Positions 9,151 to 17,282 of a DNA stretch of 41,264 bases are shown in pieces. This DNA is from Streptomyces mesophilus. GTDB taxonomy: Bacteria; Actinomycetota; Actinomycetes; Streptomycetales; Streptomycetaceae. Location of the stretch: the NCBI RefSeq assembly GCF_011044995.1, contig NZ_JAAKZW010000041.1, positions 1-41,264 on the forward strand, in the 5' to 3' direction. Both the position numbers and the translations under genes were made by a program. Position 1 is the stretch's first letter. Each line of letters opens with the position of its first letter. The notes under the pieces are model-generated. The model was not told the origin of the DNA and made no database searches. It was given only the letters and a program-made list of their open reading frames with translations.

Positions 9151-9299
9151 GGGGCCAGGGTACGGGTCGCGCGCCCGGCGGGAGCGTTGCAGTCTAGGAA
9201 GACCTCGGGCGGCGGGCCGGGGTGACCGCGGGCGGCAGGCCCTAGGTCGGACGGGCTGCGGACCTTTGGCCTGCAGGACCATCCACCGCAACATGAGAG

Positions 9300-9315
9300 A
9301 CTGGTCTAGACAAGG
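9300..9315. promoter_or_regulatory. DasR-responsive element (dre) upstream of ptsH
   Basis: ACTGGTCTAGACAAGG closely matches the DasR operator, whose core is TGGTCTAGACCA. It lies 30 bases before the ptsH start. DasR is the GntR-family repressor that releases DNA on binding glucosamine-6-phosphate and is known to control pts genes in Streptomyces. The left half is perfect; the right half has A for C after GAC. Confidence 0.85.
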
Positions 9316-9344
9316 CTTGAGTGAAATCTGAAGGGCAGCATCAC

Positions 9345-9626
9345 ATGGCTGAGCGCCGCGTCAACGTCGGTTGGGCCGAGGGTCTCCACGCCCGTCCCGC
9401 CTCCATCTTCGTCCGTGCGGCCACGGCCGCCGGCGTCCCCATGACGATCGCCAAGGCCGGCGGCAACCCCGTCAACGCGGCCTCGATGCTCGCGGTGCTC
9501 GGCCTGGGTGCCCAGGGCGGCGAGGAGATCGTGCTGGCTTCCGAGGCCGAGGGTGCGGACGCCGCGCTCGACCGCCTGGCGAAGCTGGTCGCCGAGGGCC
9601 TGGAAGAGCTTCCCGAGACTGTTTGA
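9345..9626 (+). CDS. ptsH: HPr phosphocarrier protein of the PTS
   Basis: 93 aa. HPr carries phosphate from enzyme I to EIIA components of the sugar phosphotransferase system. The active-site segment GLHARPAS places the phosphorylated His at residue 15. Ser47 lies in NPVNAASMLAVLGLG, the position of the regulatory Ser in low-GC HPr proteins. ATG at 9345 follows AAGGGC and gives the normal HPr length; an upstream in-frame start would add eight unlike residues. It is monocistronic, with a dre site upstream and a strong terminator downstream, so N-acetylglucosamine-dependent control by DasR is expected. In S. coelicolor ptsH is likewise a single gene apart from ptsI. Confidence 0.96.
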   Translation: MAERRVNVGWAEGLHARPASIFVRAATAAGVPMTIAKAGGNPVNAASMLAVLGLGAQGGEEIVLASEAEGADAALDRLAKLVAEGLEELPETV

Positions 9627-9643
9627 TTCTCAGGGATTTTTCC

Positions 9644-9684
9644 GACTGAGCCGCTGCCACCGATTCGGTGGCAGCGGCTCAGTC
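9644..9684 (+). terminator. Perfect 20-bp hairpin terminator after ptsH
   Basis: The arms 9644-9663 and 9665-9684 are exact reverse complements around a single central base (practical loop about four bases), starting 17 bases after the ptsH stop. A short T-containing tract follows. It is very stable and symmetric, so it can also shield ptsH from antisense reading. Confidence 0.9.
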
Positions 9685-9789
9685 GTTTCCGCACCTATTC
9701 CGTCATGCATTTCTTCGCATACGAGAAATCGCATGCGGGCACGCGAAACAGCCCCCGCCGAATTCCCCTCTTTGTATACGGACCGCTTG

Positions 9790-10476
9790 TTAAGCCCGGC
9801 CGCCCGCCATGTTTACGCGATGTTGCGAACCGCTCACACGCACGGTCGGCGGCTGACCGCGCAACCGGTGGGCACGGATGGCGCGTTCGGTGTGCTGGGC
9901 GGTGAGCAGCCGGGCGCGTTCGGCGTCGCCGCGGGCCACGGCGTCGACGATCGCGCCGTGTTCGGCCCAGGATTCGGCGGGCCGCTCCGGTGACTCCACC
10001 GCGTACATCCAGGCGATCTTGTGGCGCAGCTGCGTCAGCAGGGTGATCAGGCCGGGGCTGCCCGAGGCCTGCGCGAGCGTCTCGTGGAACCAGCCGCCGA
10101 GGCTGCGCAGATCCTCGCTCTGCCCGCGTCTGGCCCGCTCCTGCCCCAGTCTCACCAGGCCGCGGAGCACCTTGAGGTGCGCCTCGGTGCGGCGCTGCGC
10201 GGCGCGTGCGGCGCCCAGTGGTTCGAGCAGCATCCGGACTTCGAGGAGGTCCGCCGCCTCCTGCGCGGTGGGCTCGGCGACATGGGCGCCCGCATGCCGG
10301 CGGGTGACGACGAAGCCCTCGGCCTCGAGGGTGCGCAGGGCCTCGCGGACGGGGACCCTGGAGACCCCGTAGCGACGCGCGAGCACTTCCTCGGTGAGCC
10401 GGCTGCCGCGCTCGAAGACCCCGGAGACGATGTCGTCCCGGATGGCCGTGCATACCGACTGCGCGGGAATGCGCAT
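9790..10476 (-). CDS. GntR-family transcriptional regulator (FadR/FCD subfamily)
   Basis: 228 aa. The N-terminal winged helix at about residues 5-70 has the GntR signature LARRYGVSRVPVREALRTLEAEGFV. It is followed by the all-helical FCD ligand domain (LLEVRMLLEPLGAARAAQR ... WFHETLAQASG ... EHGAIVDAVARGDAERARLLTAQHTERA), with His residues placed to bind a metal as in other FCD proteins. ATG at 10476 follows GGCGGTGG and is preferred over an in-frame GTG at 10503. The gene stands alone, so its target may be itself; an inverted repeat lies 68-92 bp upstream. The effector is probably a small carboxylate (family inference). Confidence 0.9.
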   Translation of the reverse strand: MRIPAQSVCTAIRDDIVSGVFERGSRLTEEVLARRYGVSRVPVREALRTLEAEGFVVTRRHAGAHVAEPTAQEAADLLEVRMLLEPLGAARAAQRRTEAHLKVLRGLVRLGQERARRGQSEDLRSLGGWFHETLAQASGSPGLITLLTQLRHKIAWMYAVESPERPAESWAEHGAIVDAVARGDAERARLLTAQHTERAIRAHRLRGQPPTVRVSGSQHRVNMAGGRA

Positions 10477-10543
10477 GATCGAACCACCGCCTTTGCTGCC
10501 CACAAGTTACTCAACTGTCAGCGACTCTATTGCAGGCTCCCTC

Positions 10544-10568
10544 AATTCCCGGAAGGGTGGCGGGAATT
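10544..10568. promoter_or_regulatory. Inverted repeat upstream of the GntR gene
   Basis: AATTCCCG at 10544-10551 and CGGGAATT at 10561-10568 are exact inverted 8-mers separated by nine bases, 68-92 bp before the GntR start. They stand out as A/T-containing in a GC-rich background. A candidate autoregulatory operator; unproven. Confidence 0.4.
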
Positions 10569-10614
10569 CATGGGGTTGCATTTCGGCCCGAGTTGGGCCC
10601 TGCGGACAAAAGAC

Positions 10615-10642
10615 GAAGGCCCCGGCGGATGCCGGGGCCTTC
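10615..10642 (-). terminator. Terminator of the M23 peptidase gene
   Basis: An 11-bp perfect stem (10615-10625 with 10632-10642) and a 6-base loop lie 24 bases after the peptidase stop. TTTT follows on the minus strand. Confidence 0.88.
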
Positions 10643-10666
10643 GGAGCGACTGTGGTGCGCCGTGGG

Positions 10667-11437
10667 TCAGATGCTGACGCCGTGCGCGCGCAGATACGCG
10701 ACCGGGTCGATGTCCGAGCCGTAGTCGGGGCTGGTGCGGGCCTCGAAGTGGAGGTGCGGTCCGGTGACGTTGCCGGTCGCGCCCGAGATGCCTATCTGCT
10801 GGCCGGGGGTGACCTGCTGGCCGACCGAGACGCCGATGGACGAGAGGTGGCCGTACTGGGTGTACGTGCCGTCGTTCATCTTGATCACGATGTTGTTGCC
10901 GTACGCGCCGCCCCAGCCGGCCTCGACGACGGTGCCCATGCCGACCGAGCGCACCGAGGTGCCGGAGGCGGCGTGGAAGTCGACGCCGGTGTGGCTGCCG
11001 GAGGACCAGACGGCGCCGCCGGCCTTGTAACCGGTGGAGACGTAGGAGCCGGAGATCGGCGTGGTGAAGGAGTTGAGGCGCTTGCGCTCGGCCTCGCGGG
11101 CGGCGCGCTCCTTGGCCTCGCGCTCCTCCTTGGCCCTCGCCTCGGCCTTCGCCTTGGCTTCCGCTTCGGCCTTGGCCTCGGCGGCGGCCTTCTCGGCCTC
11201 CTGCTGCTGAGCCTCGGCCTGGGCGTCGATCCGCTCGGTGAGGGTGTCGCCGATGGAGACGGCCTTGGTGAGGCCGGTGTCCTCGACCGTGGACTTGGCG
11301 TCCGCGGCGTAGGCGGTGGAGCCGAGCGAGCCGATCACGCCGGTGGTGGTGAGGGCGGCGACGCCCGCGATGCTCGCCGTCTTGCGGCTGAGCGCGCTGG
11401 GACGACGGTGCTTCCCGGTGGCACGGGAGAAAGCCAT
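10667..11437 (-). CDS. Secreted M23-family peptidoglycan endopeptidase
   Basis: 256 aa. An N-terminal signal peptide with twin basic clusters and a hydrophobic core ends at about AYA-ADA (residue 44). A long charged Ala/Glu/Lys coiled coil covers residues 65-122. The LytM/M23 domain follows from 124, with zinc ligands His149 and Asp153 (SHTGVDFH), His197, and the HLH motif at His228/His230, so the active site is complete. It should cleave peptide cross-links in peptidoglycan outside the membrane. A c-di-AMP riboswitch in the 5' leader is the obvious regulator; cell-wall hydrolases under this riboswitch are a known Streptomyces theme in germination and growth. It is monocistronic with its own terminator. 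The ATG follows AAGGAC. Confidence 0.95.
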   Translation of the reverse strand: MAFSRATGKHRRPSALSRKTASIAGVAALTTTGVIGSLGSTAYAADAKSTVEDTGLTKAVSIGDTLTERIDAQAEAQQQEAEKAAAEAKAEAEAKAKAEARAKEEREAKERAAREAERKRLNSFTTPISGSYVSTGYKAGGAVWSSGSHTGVDFHAASGTSVRSVGMGTVVEAGWGGAYGNNIVIKMNDGTYTQYGHLSSIGVSVGQQVTPGQQIGISGATGNVTGPHLHFEARTSPDYGSDIDPVAYLRAHGVSI

Positions 11438-11457
11438 GGAGCGGCGGTGTCCTTTCC

Positions 11458-11602
11458 TTCCTTCTCGCCTACCGGGTTAGCTGACGGGTTCGGAGCAGGA
11501 AGGTCTCCTACGGACGGCCGCCGGGCGGCTGTCCGATTCACCCCAGGGACTGCGTGTGGGTCCCCGGCTCCCCAGGCTCGCGCCTGACGGGGACTCGGCG
11601 AT
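11458..11602 (-). ncRNA. ydaO/yuaA c-di-AMP riboswitch in the M23 peptidase leader
   Basis: Read on the minus strand, the leader contains the conserved aptamer blocks in order: CCGAGTCC near 11598, GAGCCGGGGACCCACACG near 11560, GGGGTGAATCGG near 11535, and the 3' block TCCGAACCCGTCAGCTAACC followed by GGTAGGCG near 11468. These are hallmarks of the ydaO class, which binds c-di-AMP and usually turns genes off when ligand is high. The aptamer ends about 20 bases before the start codon, so access to the AAGGA-rich ribosome site may be the controlled step. Confidence 0.93.
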
Positions 11603-11604
11603 GA

Positions 11605-11644
11605 CTGTTCGTTGCCGCGGATGCGGCGTACAGCGGACGAACAG
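11605..11644 (-). promoter_or_regulatory. Hairpin and possible promoter ahead of the riboswitch
   Basis: CTGTTCGT (11605-11612) pairs with ACGAACAG (11637-11644), and an inner GCCGC/GCGGC pair stacks within, just 5' of the aptamer. A weak promoter match (TTGTTG, 18-bp spacer, TAGCGT, minus strand, 11653-11682) would start transcription near 11645 and give a leader of about 200 nt. Low confidence in the promoter. Confidence 0.4.
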
Positions 11645-11767
11645 CCGGACCGACGCTAAGCGGGACATCTTTCAATCAACAAACGGAATGGGCCTTTTGT
11701 AGCGCATGCCACAGGGCAGACCCTCAACCTCCGTACTAATTCGGACATAAAGCCATAACTCAAGAGA

Positions 11768-11799
11768 ACAGGGACCCCGGAGATCTCCGGAGTCCCTGT
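11768..11799 (-). terminator. Terminator of the M16 peptidase operon
   Basis: A nearly perfect palindrome with 16-base arms and one mismatch (11768-11783 with 11784-11799), 60 bases after the M16 stop. Followed on the minus strand by a T-rich stretch. The rest of the gap up to about 11650 holds an A/T-rich segment with no gene. Confidence 0.85.
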
Positions 11800-11859
11800 C
11801 GTCCGCGGCGGTCCCGACTGGCCCGTGACAACCGTCACCCAGCCGGGAACACCCCTCAC

Positions 11860-13245
11860 TCAGCCCGTGACAACCGTCACTTCACCGATCCCGAGCTCCT
11901 TCACCGGCTCCGCGATCGCGGCCGCGTCGCCCACGAGCACCGTCACGAGGTGGTCCATCGGGAACGCGCTGACGACCGCGGCCGTCGCCTCGACCGTGCC
12001 GGTCTCGGCGAGCATCCGGTACAACTGCGCCTGGAAATCGTCCGGGAGGTGCTGCTCGACCTGGTCGGCGAGCGTGTTGGCGACGGCCGCCGCGGTCTCG
12101 TAACGCAGCGGCGCCACACCCACGAGGTTCTGCACGGCCGTCTCGCGCTCGGCGTCGGTCAGTCCCTCCGCGGCGAGCGTGCGCAGGACCTGCCACAGGT
12201 CTTCGAGCGCGGGGCCCGTATTCGGTGTGTCCACCGAGCCGCTGATGCCCAGCATGGCCGCACCCGACCCGTCCGGCGCCGAGCGCAGCACCTGGCCGAA
12301 GGCCCGTACGCCGTACGTATAGCCCTTCTCCTCGCGCAGCACGCGGTCCAGACGGGACGTCAGGGTCCCGCCCAGGCAGTACGTGCCGAGCACCTGGGCC
12401 GGCCACACGCGGTCGTGCCGGTCGGGGCCGATCCGTCCGATGAGCAGCTGCGTCTGGACGGCGCCGGGCCGGTCGACGATGACCACGCGGCCGGTGTCGT
12501 CGGCGGTGACCGGCGGCACCGGGCGCGCCTGCCCCGGCGTGCCCGTCCACTGACCGAGGGTCTCGGCGAGCAGGGCGTCGAGGTCGGTGGCGGAGAGGTC
12601 GCCCACGATCACGGCGGTGGCGGTGGCGGGTCGCACCCACGCCTCGTAGAACTTCCGCACGGCCTCGGCGTCGATACGGCCGACCGTCTCCTCGGTGCCC
12701 TGGCGCGGCCGCGCCATGCGCGCGCCGGCCGGGAACAGCTCCTTGTAGAGCTCCTTGGCGGCGCGGCGGGCCGGGTTGGCCAGCTCGTGCGGGATCTCGT
12801 CGAGGCGGTTGCGGACGACGCGGCTGACCTCGCTGTCCGCGAACGCCGGTGCGCGCAGGGCGTCGGCGATCAGCCCGAGTGCCTTCGGCAGCCGGGACAC
12901 GGGGACTTCGAGCGAGACCCGGACGCCCGGGTGGTCGGCGTGCGCGTCCAACGTAGCGCCGCAGCGCTCCAGTTCGGCCGCGAACTCCTCGGCGCTCAGC
13001 TTGTCGGTGCCCTCGGAGAGGGCGCGCGCCATGATGGTCGCGACCCCGTCCAGGCCCTCCGGCTCGGCGTCCAGCGGCGCGGCGAGGAAGATCTCGACGG
13101 CGACGACCTGCTGGCCGGGACGGTCGCAGCGCAGCACGGTGAGGCCGTTGGGCAGCGCCCCGCGCCCGGGCGCGGGAAACGCCCACGGCTTGGCCTCGCC
13201 GGCCTGGGGCTGCGGGTGGAATTCCATGGTGGAGAGCTCGGTCAC
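11860..13245 (-). CDS. M16-family peptidase-like subunit lacking HxxEH
   Basis: 461 aa. Insulinase/M16B fold: the N-terminal beta strand LPNGLTVLRCDRPGQQVVAVEIFL aligns with the start of M16 domains. At the zinc-site position the sequence reads GVATIMARALSEG, so the HxxEH motif is missing and this chain should not bind catalytic zinc. The C-terminal half keeps the substrate-binding R/Y element (TSRLDRVLREEKGYTYGV near residues 293-305). M16B enzymes are known to work as heterodimers of a zinc subunit and an R/Y subunit. The gene overlaps the upstream M16 gene by four bases (ATGA), so equimolar co-translation with that zinc subunit is expected. No signal peptide is seen. Confidence 0.9.
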   Translation of the reverse strand: MTELSTMEFHPQPQAGEAKPWAFPAPGRGALPNGLTVLRCDRPGQQVVAVEIFLAAPLDAEPEGLDGVATIMARALSEGTDKLSAEEFAAELERCGATLDAHADHPGVRVSLEVPVSRLPKALGLIADALRAPAFADSEVSRVVRNRLDEIPHELANPARRAAKELYKELFPAGARMARPRQGTEETVGRIDAEAVRKFYEAWVRPATATAVIVGDLSATDLDALLAETLGQWTGTPGQARPVPPVTADDTGRVVIVDRPGAVQTQLLIGRIGPDRHDRVWPAQVLGTYCLGGTLTSRLDRVLREEKGYTYGVRAFGQVLRSAPDGSGAAMLGISGSVDTPNTGPALEDLWQVLRTLAAEGLTDAERETAVQNLVGVAPLRYETAAAVANTLADQVEQHLPDDFQAQLYRMLAETGTVEATAAVVSAFPMDHLVTVLVGDAAAIAEPVKELGIGEVTVVTG

Positions 13246-14591
13246 TGCCCCGCCTCCTCTTCCTCTACGTCACTGGCGTCGGCGTCGGCGTGCACGGGCT
13301 CGTACACGAGCACCGCCCTGTTGTCCGGGCGAAGCCGGGCCTCGGCCACGGCCTGGACCTCCTCCGCCGTCACCGACAGGACGCGGTCGACGGCGGTGAG
13401 GGCGAGCTGCGGGTCGCCGAACAGGACCGCATAGCGGCACAGTTCGTCGGCGCGGCCCGCGACGGTGCCGAGCCGGTCCAGCCACTCGCGCTCCAACTGG
13501 GCCTGGGCGCGCTCCATCTCCTCGGCCGTCGGGCCCTCGGCGGCGAACCGCGCGAGCTCCTCGTCGACGGCCGTCTCGATGACCGGCACCTCGACATCGC
13601 CGGAGGTCTTCACGTCGAGCCAGCCGAGCGAGGGCGCTCCGGCGAGCCGGAGCAGACCGAACCCCGCGGCGACCGCGGTCTGGTCACGCCGTACGAGACG
13701 GTTGTAGAGCCGCGAGGACTCACCGCCGCCGAGGACGGTCAGCGCCAGGTCGGCGGCGTCGCACTCGCGGGTGCCGTCGTGCGGCAGACGGTAGGCGGCC
13801 ATCAGCGCACGGGCCGGCACCTCCTCCTCGATCACCTCGCGCTTCTGCCCGCCGTGGATCTCCGGCAGGGCGCCGTCGCGCGGCGGCTGCTTGCCGTCGT
13901 GCGAGGGGATGGAGCCGAAGTACTTCTCGATCCACGCGAGGGTCTGCTCGGGGTCGATGTCGCCGACGACCGAGAGCACCGCATTGTTCGGCGCGTAGTA
14001 CGTACGGAAGAAGTTCCGCGCGTCCTCGAGCGTGGCCGCGTCCAGGTCGGCCATCGAGCCGATGGGCGTGTGGTGGTACGGGTGGCCCTCGGGGTACGAC
14101 AGGGCGGTCAGCTTCTCGAACGCCGTGCCGTAGGGCACGTTGTCGTAGCGCTGGCGCCGCTCGTTCTTCACCACATCGCGCTGGTTCTCCATCGACTCGT
14201 CGTCGAGGGCCACCAGGAGCGAGCCCATACGGTCGGCCTCCAGCCAGAGCGCGAGCTCCAGCTGGTGGGCGGGCATGGTCTCGAAGTAGTTGGTGCGCTC
14301 GAAGCTGGTCGTGCCGTTGAGCGAACCGCCCGCGCCCTGCACCAGTTCGAAGTGCCCGTTGCCCTTGACCTGGCCCGAGCCCTGGAACATCAGGTGCTCG
14401 AAGAGATGGGCGAGGCCCGTGCGGCCCTTGACCTCGTGGCGTGAACCGACGTCGTACCAGAGGCATACCGCCGCAACAGGGGTCAGGTGGTCCTCGGAGA
14501 GCACGACGCGCAGGCCGTTGGCCAGCCGGTGCTCGGTCGCTGTCAGGCCGCCGGAGCCGGCCTCGGCGGTGGCCGTGTGACCCATGGGCAT
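13242..14591 (-). CDS. M16-family zinc metallopeptidase, catalytic subunit
   Basis: 449 aa. The inverted zinc-binding motif HLFEH is at residues 62-66 (GLAHLFEHLMFQGS), with the distal ENQRDVVKNERRQ segment supplying the third ligand, as in mitochondrial processing peptidase and YmxG-type bacterial enzymes. The R/Y element at the equivalent C-terminal place is degenerate (SSRLYNRLVRRDQTAVAAGF). That complements the partner encoded downstream, with which it overlaps by four bases. ATG at 14591 follows GAAGGGA; a further in-frame ATG two codons later is possible. It probably degrades or processes peptides in the cytoplasm. Divergent from parC. Confidence 0.92.
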   Translation of the reverse strand: MPMGHTATAEAGSGGLTATEHRLANGLRVVLSEDHLTPVAAVCLWYDVGSRHEVKGRTGLAHLFEHLMFQGSGQVKGNGHFELVQGAGGSLNGTTSFERTNYFETMPAHQLELALWLEADRMGSLLVALDDESMENQRDVVKNERRQRYDNVPYGTAFEKLTALSYPEGHPYHHTPIGSMADLDAATLEDARNFFRTYYAPNNAVLSVVGDIDPEQTLAWIEKYFGSIPSHDGKQPPRDGALPEIHGGQKREVIEEEVPARALMAAYRLPHDGTRECDAADLALTVLGGGESSRLYNRLVRRDQTAVAAGFGLLRLAGAPSLGWLDVKTSGDVEVPVIETAVDEELARFAAEGPTAEEMERAQAQLEREWLDRLGTVAGRADELCRYAVLFGDPQLALTAVDRVLSVTAEEVQAVAEARLRPDNRAVLVYEPVHADADASDVEEEEAGQ

Positions 14592-14743
14592 GTGGTCCCT
14601 TCGATTGCGGGAATACGTGTGGGCAGAGAGTTCTGTCACTGTATGCAAGCGCGCGGACATCCGGGTAAGTTCCCGCTCCCGCTCAGCCCACAGCGATCGC
14701 GATCAAGCTGCTGTGGCCGGGTCGACGTCCGCGTTGTCAGTGG

Positions 14744-14764
14744 CGCGGTCCACAATGGTCCGCG
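14744..14764. promoter_or_regulatory. 21-bp inverted repeat before parC
   Basis: CGCGGTCC at 14744-14751 and GGTCCGCG at 14757-14764 are inverted with one mismatch, around ACAAT. The repeat lies 41-61 bp before the parC start in the parC/M16 divergent region (14592-14804). Candidate operator or leader hairpin. Confidence 0.4.
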
Positions 14765-14804
14765 TCAGAGAACCGCACATGTAGGTGAAGGAGCCGCAGC
14801 AGCG

Positions 14805-17258
14805 ATGGCCCGCCGCACTACGAAGACCCCGCCACCGCCGGACGACTTCGAGGAGAGGATCCTCGACATCGACGTCGTCGACGAGATGCAGGGCTCCTTC
14901 CTCGAGTACGCGTACTCGGTCATCTACTCGCGCGCCCTGCCGGACGCCCGCGACGGCATGAAGCCGGTGCACCGCCGGATCGTCTACCAGATGAACGAGA
15001 TGGGGCTGCGCCCCGACCGCGGCTATGTGAAGTGTGCCCGCGTCGTCGGCGAGGTCATGGGCAAGTTGCACCCCCATGGCGACGCGTCGATCTATGACGC
15101 GCTCGTCCGCATGGCGCAGCCGTTCTCCATGCGGCTGCCCCTGGTCGACGGGCACGGCAACTTCGGCTCGCTCGGCAATGACGACCCGCCGGCCGCGATG
15201 CGGTACACCGAGTGCCGGATGGCCGACGCCACCTCGTTGATGACCGAGTCCATCGACGAGAACACGGTGGACTTCACGCCCAATTACGACGGGCAGGAGC
15301 AGGAGCCGGTCGCGCTGCCGGCCGCGTATCCGAATCTCCTGGTCAACGGCGCGTCCGGCATCGCGGTCGGCATGGCGACCAACATGCCGCCGCACAACCT
15401 CGGCGAGGTCATCGCCGCGGCCCGCCACCTGATCAAGCACCCGGGCGCCGACCTCGAGACGCTGATGCGCTTCGTCCCCGGTCCCGACCTGCCCACGGGC
15501 GGCCGGATCGTCGGACTCGCCGGCATCAAGGACGCGTACGAGAGCGGCCGCGGCACCTTCAAGATCCGCGCGACGGTCGCGATCGAGAACGTGACGGCGC
15601 GCCGCAAGGGACTCGTCGTCACCGAACTGCCGTTCACCGTCGGCCCCGAGAAGGTCATCGCCAAGATCAAGGACCTGGTCGGCTCGAAGAAGCTGCAGGG
15701 CATCGCCGACGTCAAGGACCTCACCGACCGCGCGCACGGGCTGCGTCTGGTCATCGAGATCAAGAACGGTTTCGTCCCTGAAGCGGTCCTCGAGCAGCTC
15801 TACAAGCTGACGCCGATGGAGGAGTCCTTCGGCATCAACAATGTGGCGCTCGTGGACGGCCAGCCGCTCACGCTCGGCCTCAAGGAGCTCCTCGAGGTCT
15901 ACCTCGACCACCGCTTCGAGGTCGTACGGCGGCGCAGCGAGTTCCGCCGCACGAAGAAGCAGGACCGGCTGCACCTGGTCGAGGGCCTGCTCGTCGCGCT
16001 GCTCGACATCGACGAGGTCATCCGTCTGATCCGCTCCAGCGAGAACTCCGCGCAGGCCAAGGAGCGCCTGATGGAGCACTTCTCGCTGAGCGAGGTGCAG
16101 ACGCAGTACATCCTCGACACGCCGCTGCGCCGGCTCACCAAGTTCGACCGGATCGAGCTGGAGTCGGAGCGCGACCGTCTGAAGGCCGAGATCGCCGAGC
16201 TGACCGCGATCCTCGAATCGGACACCGAGCTGCGCAAGATGGTCTCGGGCGAACTGGCCGCCGTGGCCAAGAAGTTCGGCACCGACCGCCGTACCGTGCT
16301 CCTGGAGTCGGCTGGCGCGCCCGCGTCCGCGGTTCCGCTCGAGGTCGCGGACGACCCGTGCCGCGTGCTTCTCTCCTCGACGGGCCTCCTTGCCCGTACG
16401 GCCAATGGCGAGGTCTCCTTCGACGCCGACGCCAAGCGGGTCAAGCACGACGTGATCGTCTCGTCCGTGCCGGCGACGCAGCGCGGCGAGGTGGGCGCGG
16501 TGCTCTCCTCGGGCCGGCTGCTGCGGCTCCAGGTCATCGATCTGCCCCAGCTGCCGGACACGGCCTCGGCGCCCAACCTCTCGGGCGGTGCGCCGATTTC
16601 GGAGTTCCTCTCGCTCGAGGACGACGAGAGCCTGATCTGTCTGATGACGCTCGACGAGTCCTCACCGGGCCTGGCGCTGGGTACGGCGCAGGGCGTGGTC
16701 AAGCGCGTCGTCCCGGACTATCCGTCCAACAAGGACGAGCTCGAGGTCATCACCCTCAAGGACGGTGACAAGATCGTCGGCGCGTGCGAACTGCGTACCG
16801 GCGAGGAGGACTTGGTCTTCATCACGGACGACGCCCAGCTGCTTCGCTACCAGGCCGCGCAGGTCCGTCCGCAGGGGCGGCCGGCCGGCGGTATGGCGGG
16901 CATCAAGCTGACGGAGGGCGCGAAGGTCATCGCGTTCACGGCGGTCGACCCGGCGGCGGACGCGGTGGTGTTCACCATCGCGGGCTCGCGCGGCACGCTT
17001 GACGACTCGGTCCAGACGACGGCCAAGGCCACTCCGTTCGACCTCTATCCGCGCAAGGGCCGTGCCACGGGCGGCGTCCGGGCGCAGCGCTTCCTCAAGG
17101 GCGAGGACTGTCTGTCCTTCGCCTGGGCGGGACCGGTGCCGGCCAAGGCGGCCCAGCGCAACGGCACACCGGCCGAGCTCCCGGAGCTCGACCCGCGCCG
17201 CGACGGCTCGGGCATCTCACTGGGCAAGCCGGTGTCGGCGGTTTCCGGACTGGTCTAG
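14805..17258 (+). CDS. parC: DNA topoisomerase IV subunit A
   Basis: 817 aa. The type IIA cleavage domain begins with [27 protein letters not shown]. The winged helix has [20 protein letters not shown] (residues 89-108), and the catalytic Tyr is residue 134 in [11 protein letters not shown]. The C-terminal beta-propeller lacks the canonical GyrA box (QRRGGKG), which argues for a decatenating topo IV and not gyrase. Position 94 is Ala where E. coli GyrA has Ser83; Ala at this place also occurs in mycobacterial GyrA. ATG at 14805 has AAGGAG upstream. The partner ParE lies 16 kb to the right on the opposite strand. parC and the CobW gene converge with stops 24 bp apart and no terminator between. 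Confidence 0.93.
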   Translation: MARRTTKTPPPPDDFEERILDIDVVDEMQGSFLEYAYSVIYSRALPDARDGMKPVHRRIVYQMNEMGLRPDRGYVKCARVVGEVMGKLHPHGDASIYDALVRMAQPFSMRLPLVDGHGNFGSLGNDDPPAAMRYTECRMADATSLMTESIDENTVDFTPNYDGQEQEPVALPAAYPNLLVNGASGIAVGMATNMPPHNLGEVIAAARHLIKHPGADLETLMRFVPGPDLPTGGRIVGLAGIKDAYESGRGTFKIRATVAIENVTARRKGLVVTELPFTVGPEKVIAKIKDLVGSKKLQGIADVKDLTDRAHGLRLVIEIKNGFVPEAVLEQLYKLTPMEESFGINNVALVDGQPLTLGLKELLEVYLDHRFEVVRRRSEFRRTKKQDRLHLVEGLLVALLDIDEVIRLIRSSENSAQAKERLMEHFSLSEVQTQYILDTPLRRLTKFDRIELESERDRLKAEIAELTAILESDTELRKMVSGELAAVAKKFGTDRRTVLLESAGAPASAVPLEVADDPCRVLLSSTGLLARTANGEVSFDADAKRVKHDVIVSSVPATQRGEVGAVLSSGRLLRLQVIDLPQLPDTASAPNLSGGAPISEFLSLEDDESLICLMTLDESSPGLALGTAQGVVKRVVPDYPSNKDELEVITLKDGDKIVGACELRTGEEDLVFITDDAQLLRYQAAQVRPQGRPAGGMAGIKLTEGAKVIAFTAVDPAADAVVFTIAGSRGTLDDSVQTTAKATPFDLYPRKGRATGGVRAQRFLKGEDCLSFAWAGPVPAKAAQRNGTPAELPELDPRRDGSGISLGKPVSAVSGLV

Positions 17259-17282
17259 CCGGCGGCGGTACGAGGGCCGGAC

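Noticed and set aside
6580..9225. Long plus-strand open frame opposite the Pat-type acetyltransferase
   Set aside because: Shadow of the acetyltransferase gene; no domain, no ribosome site, and codon bias is in the wrong frame.
14805..17258. Assignment as gyrase subunit A
   Set aside because: No GyrA box in the C-terminal domain, and the ParE partner and S. coelicolor-like context favour topoisomerase IV.
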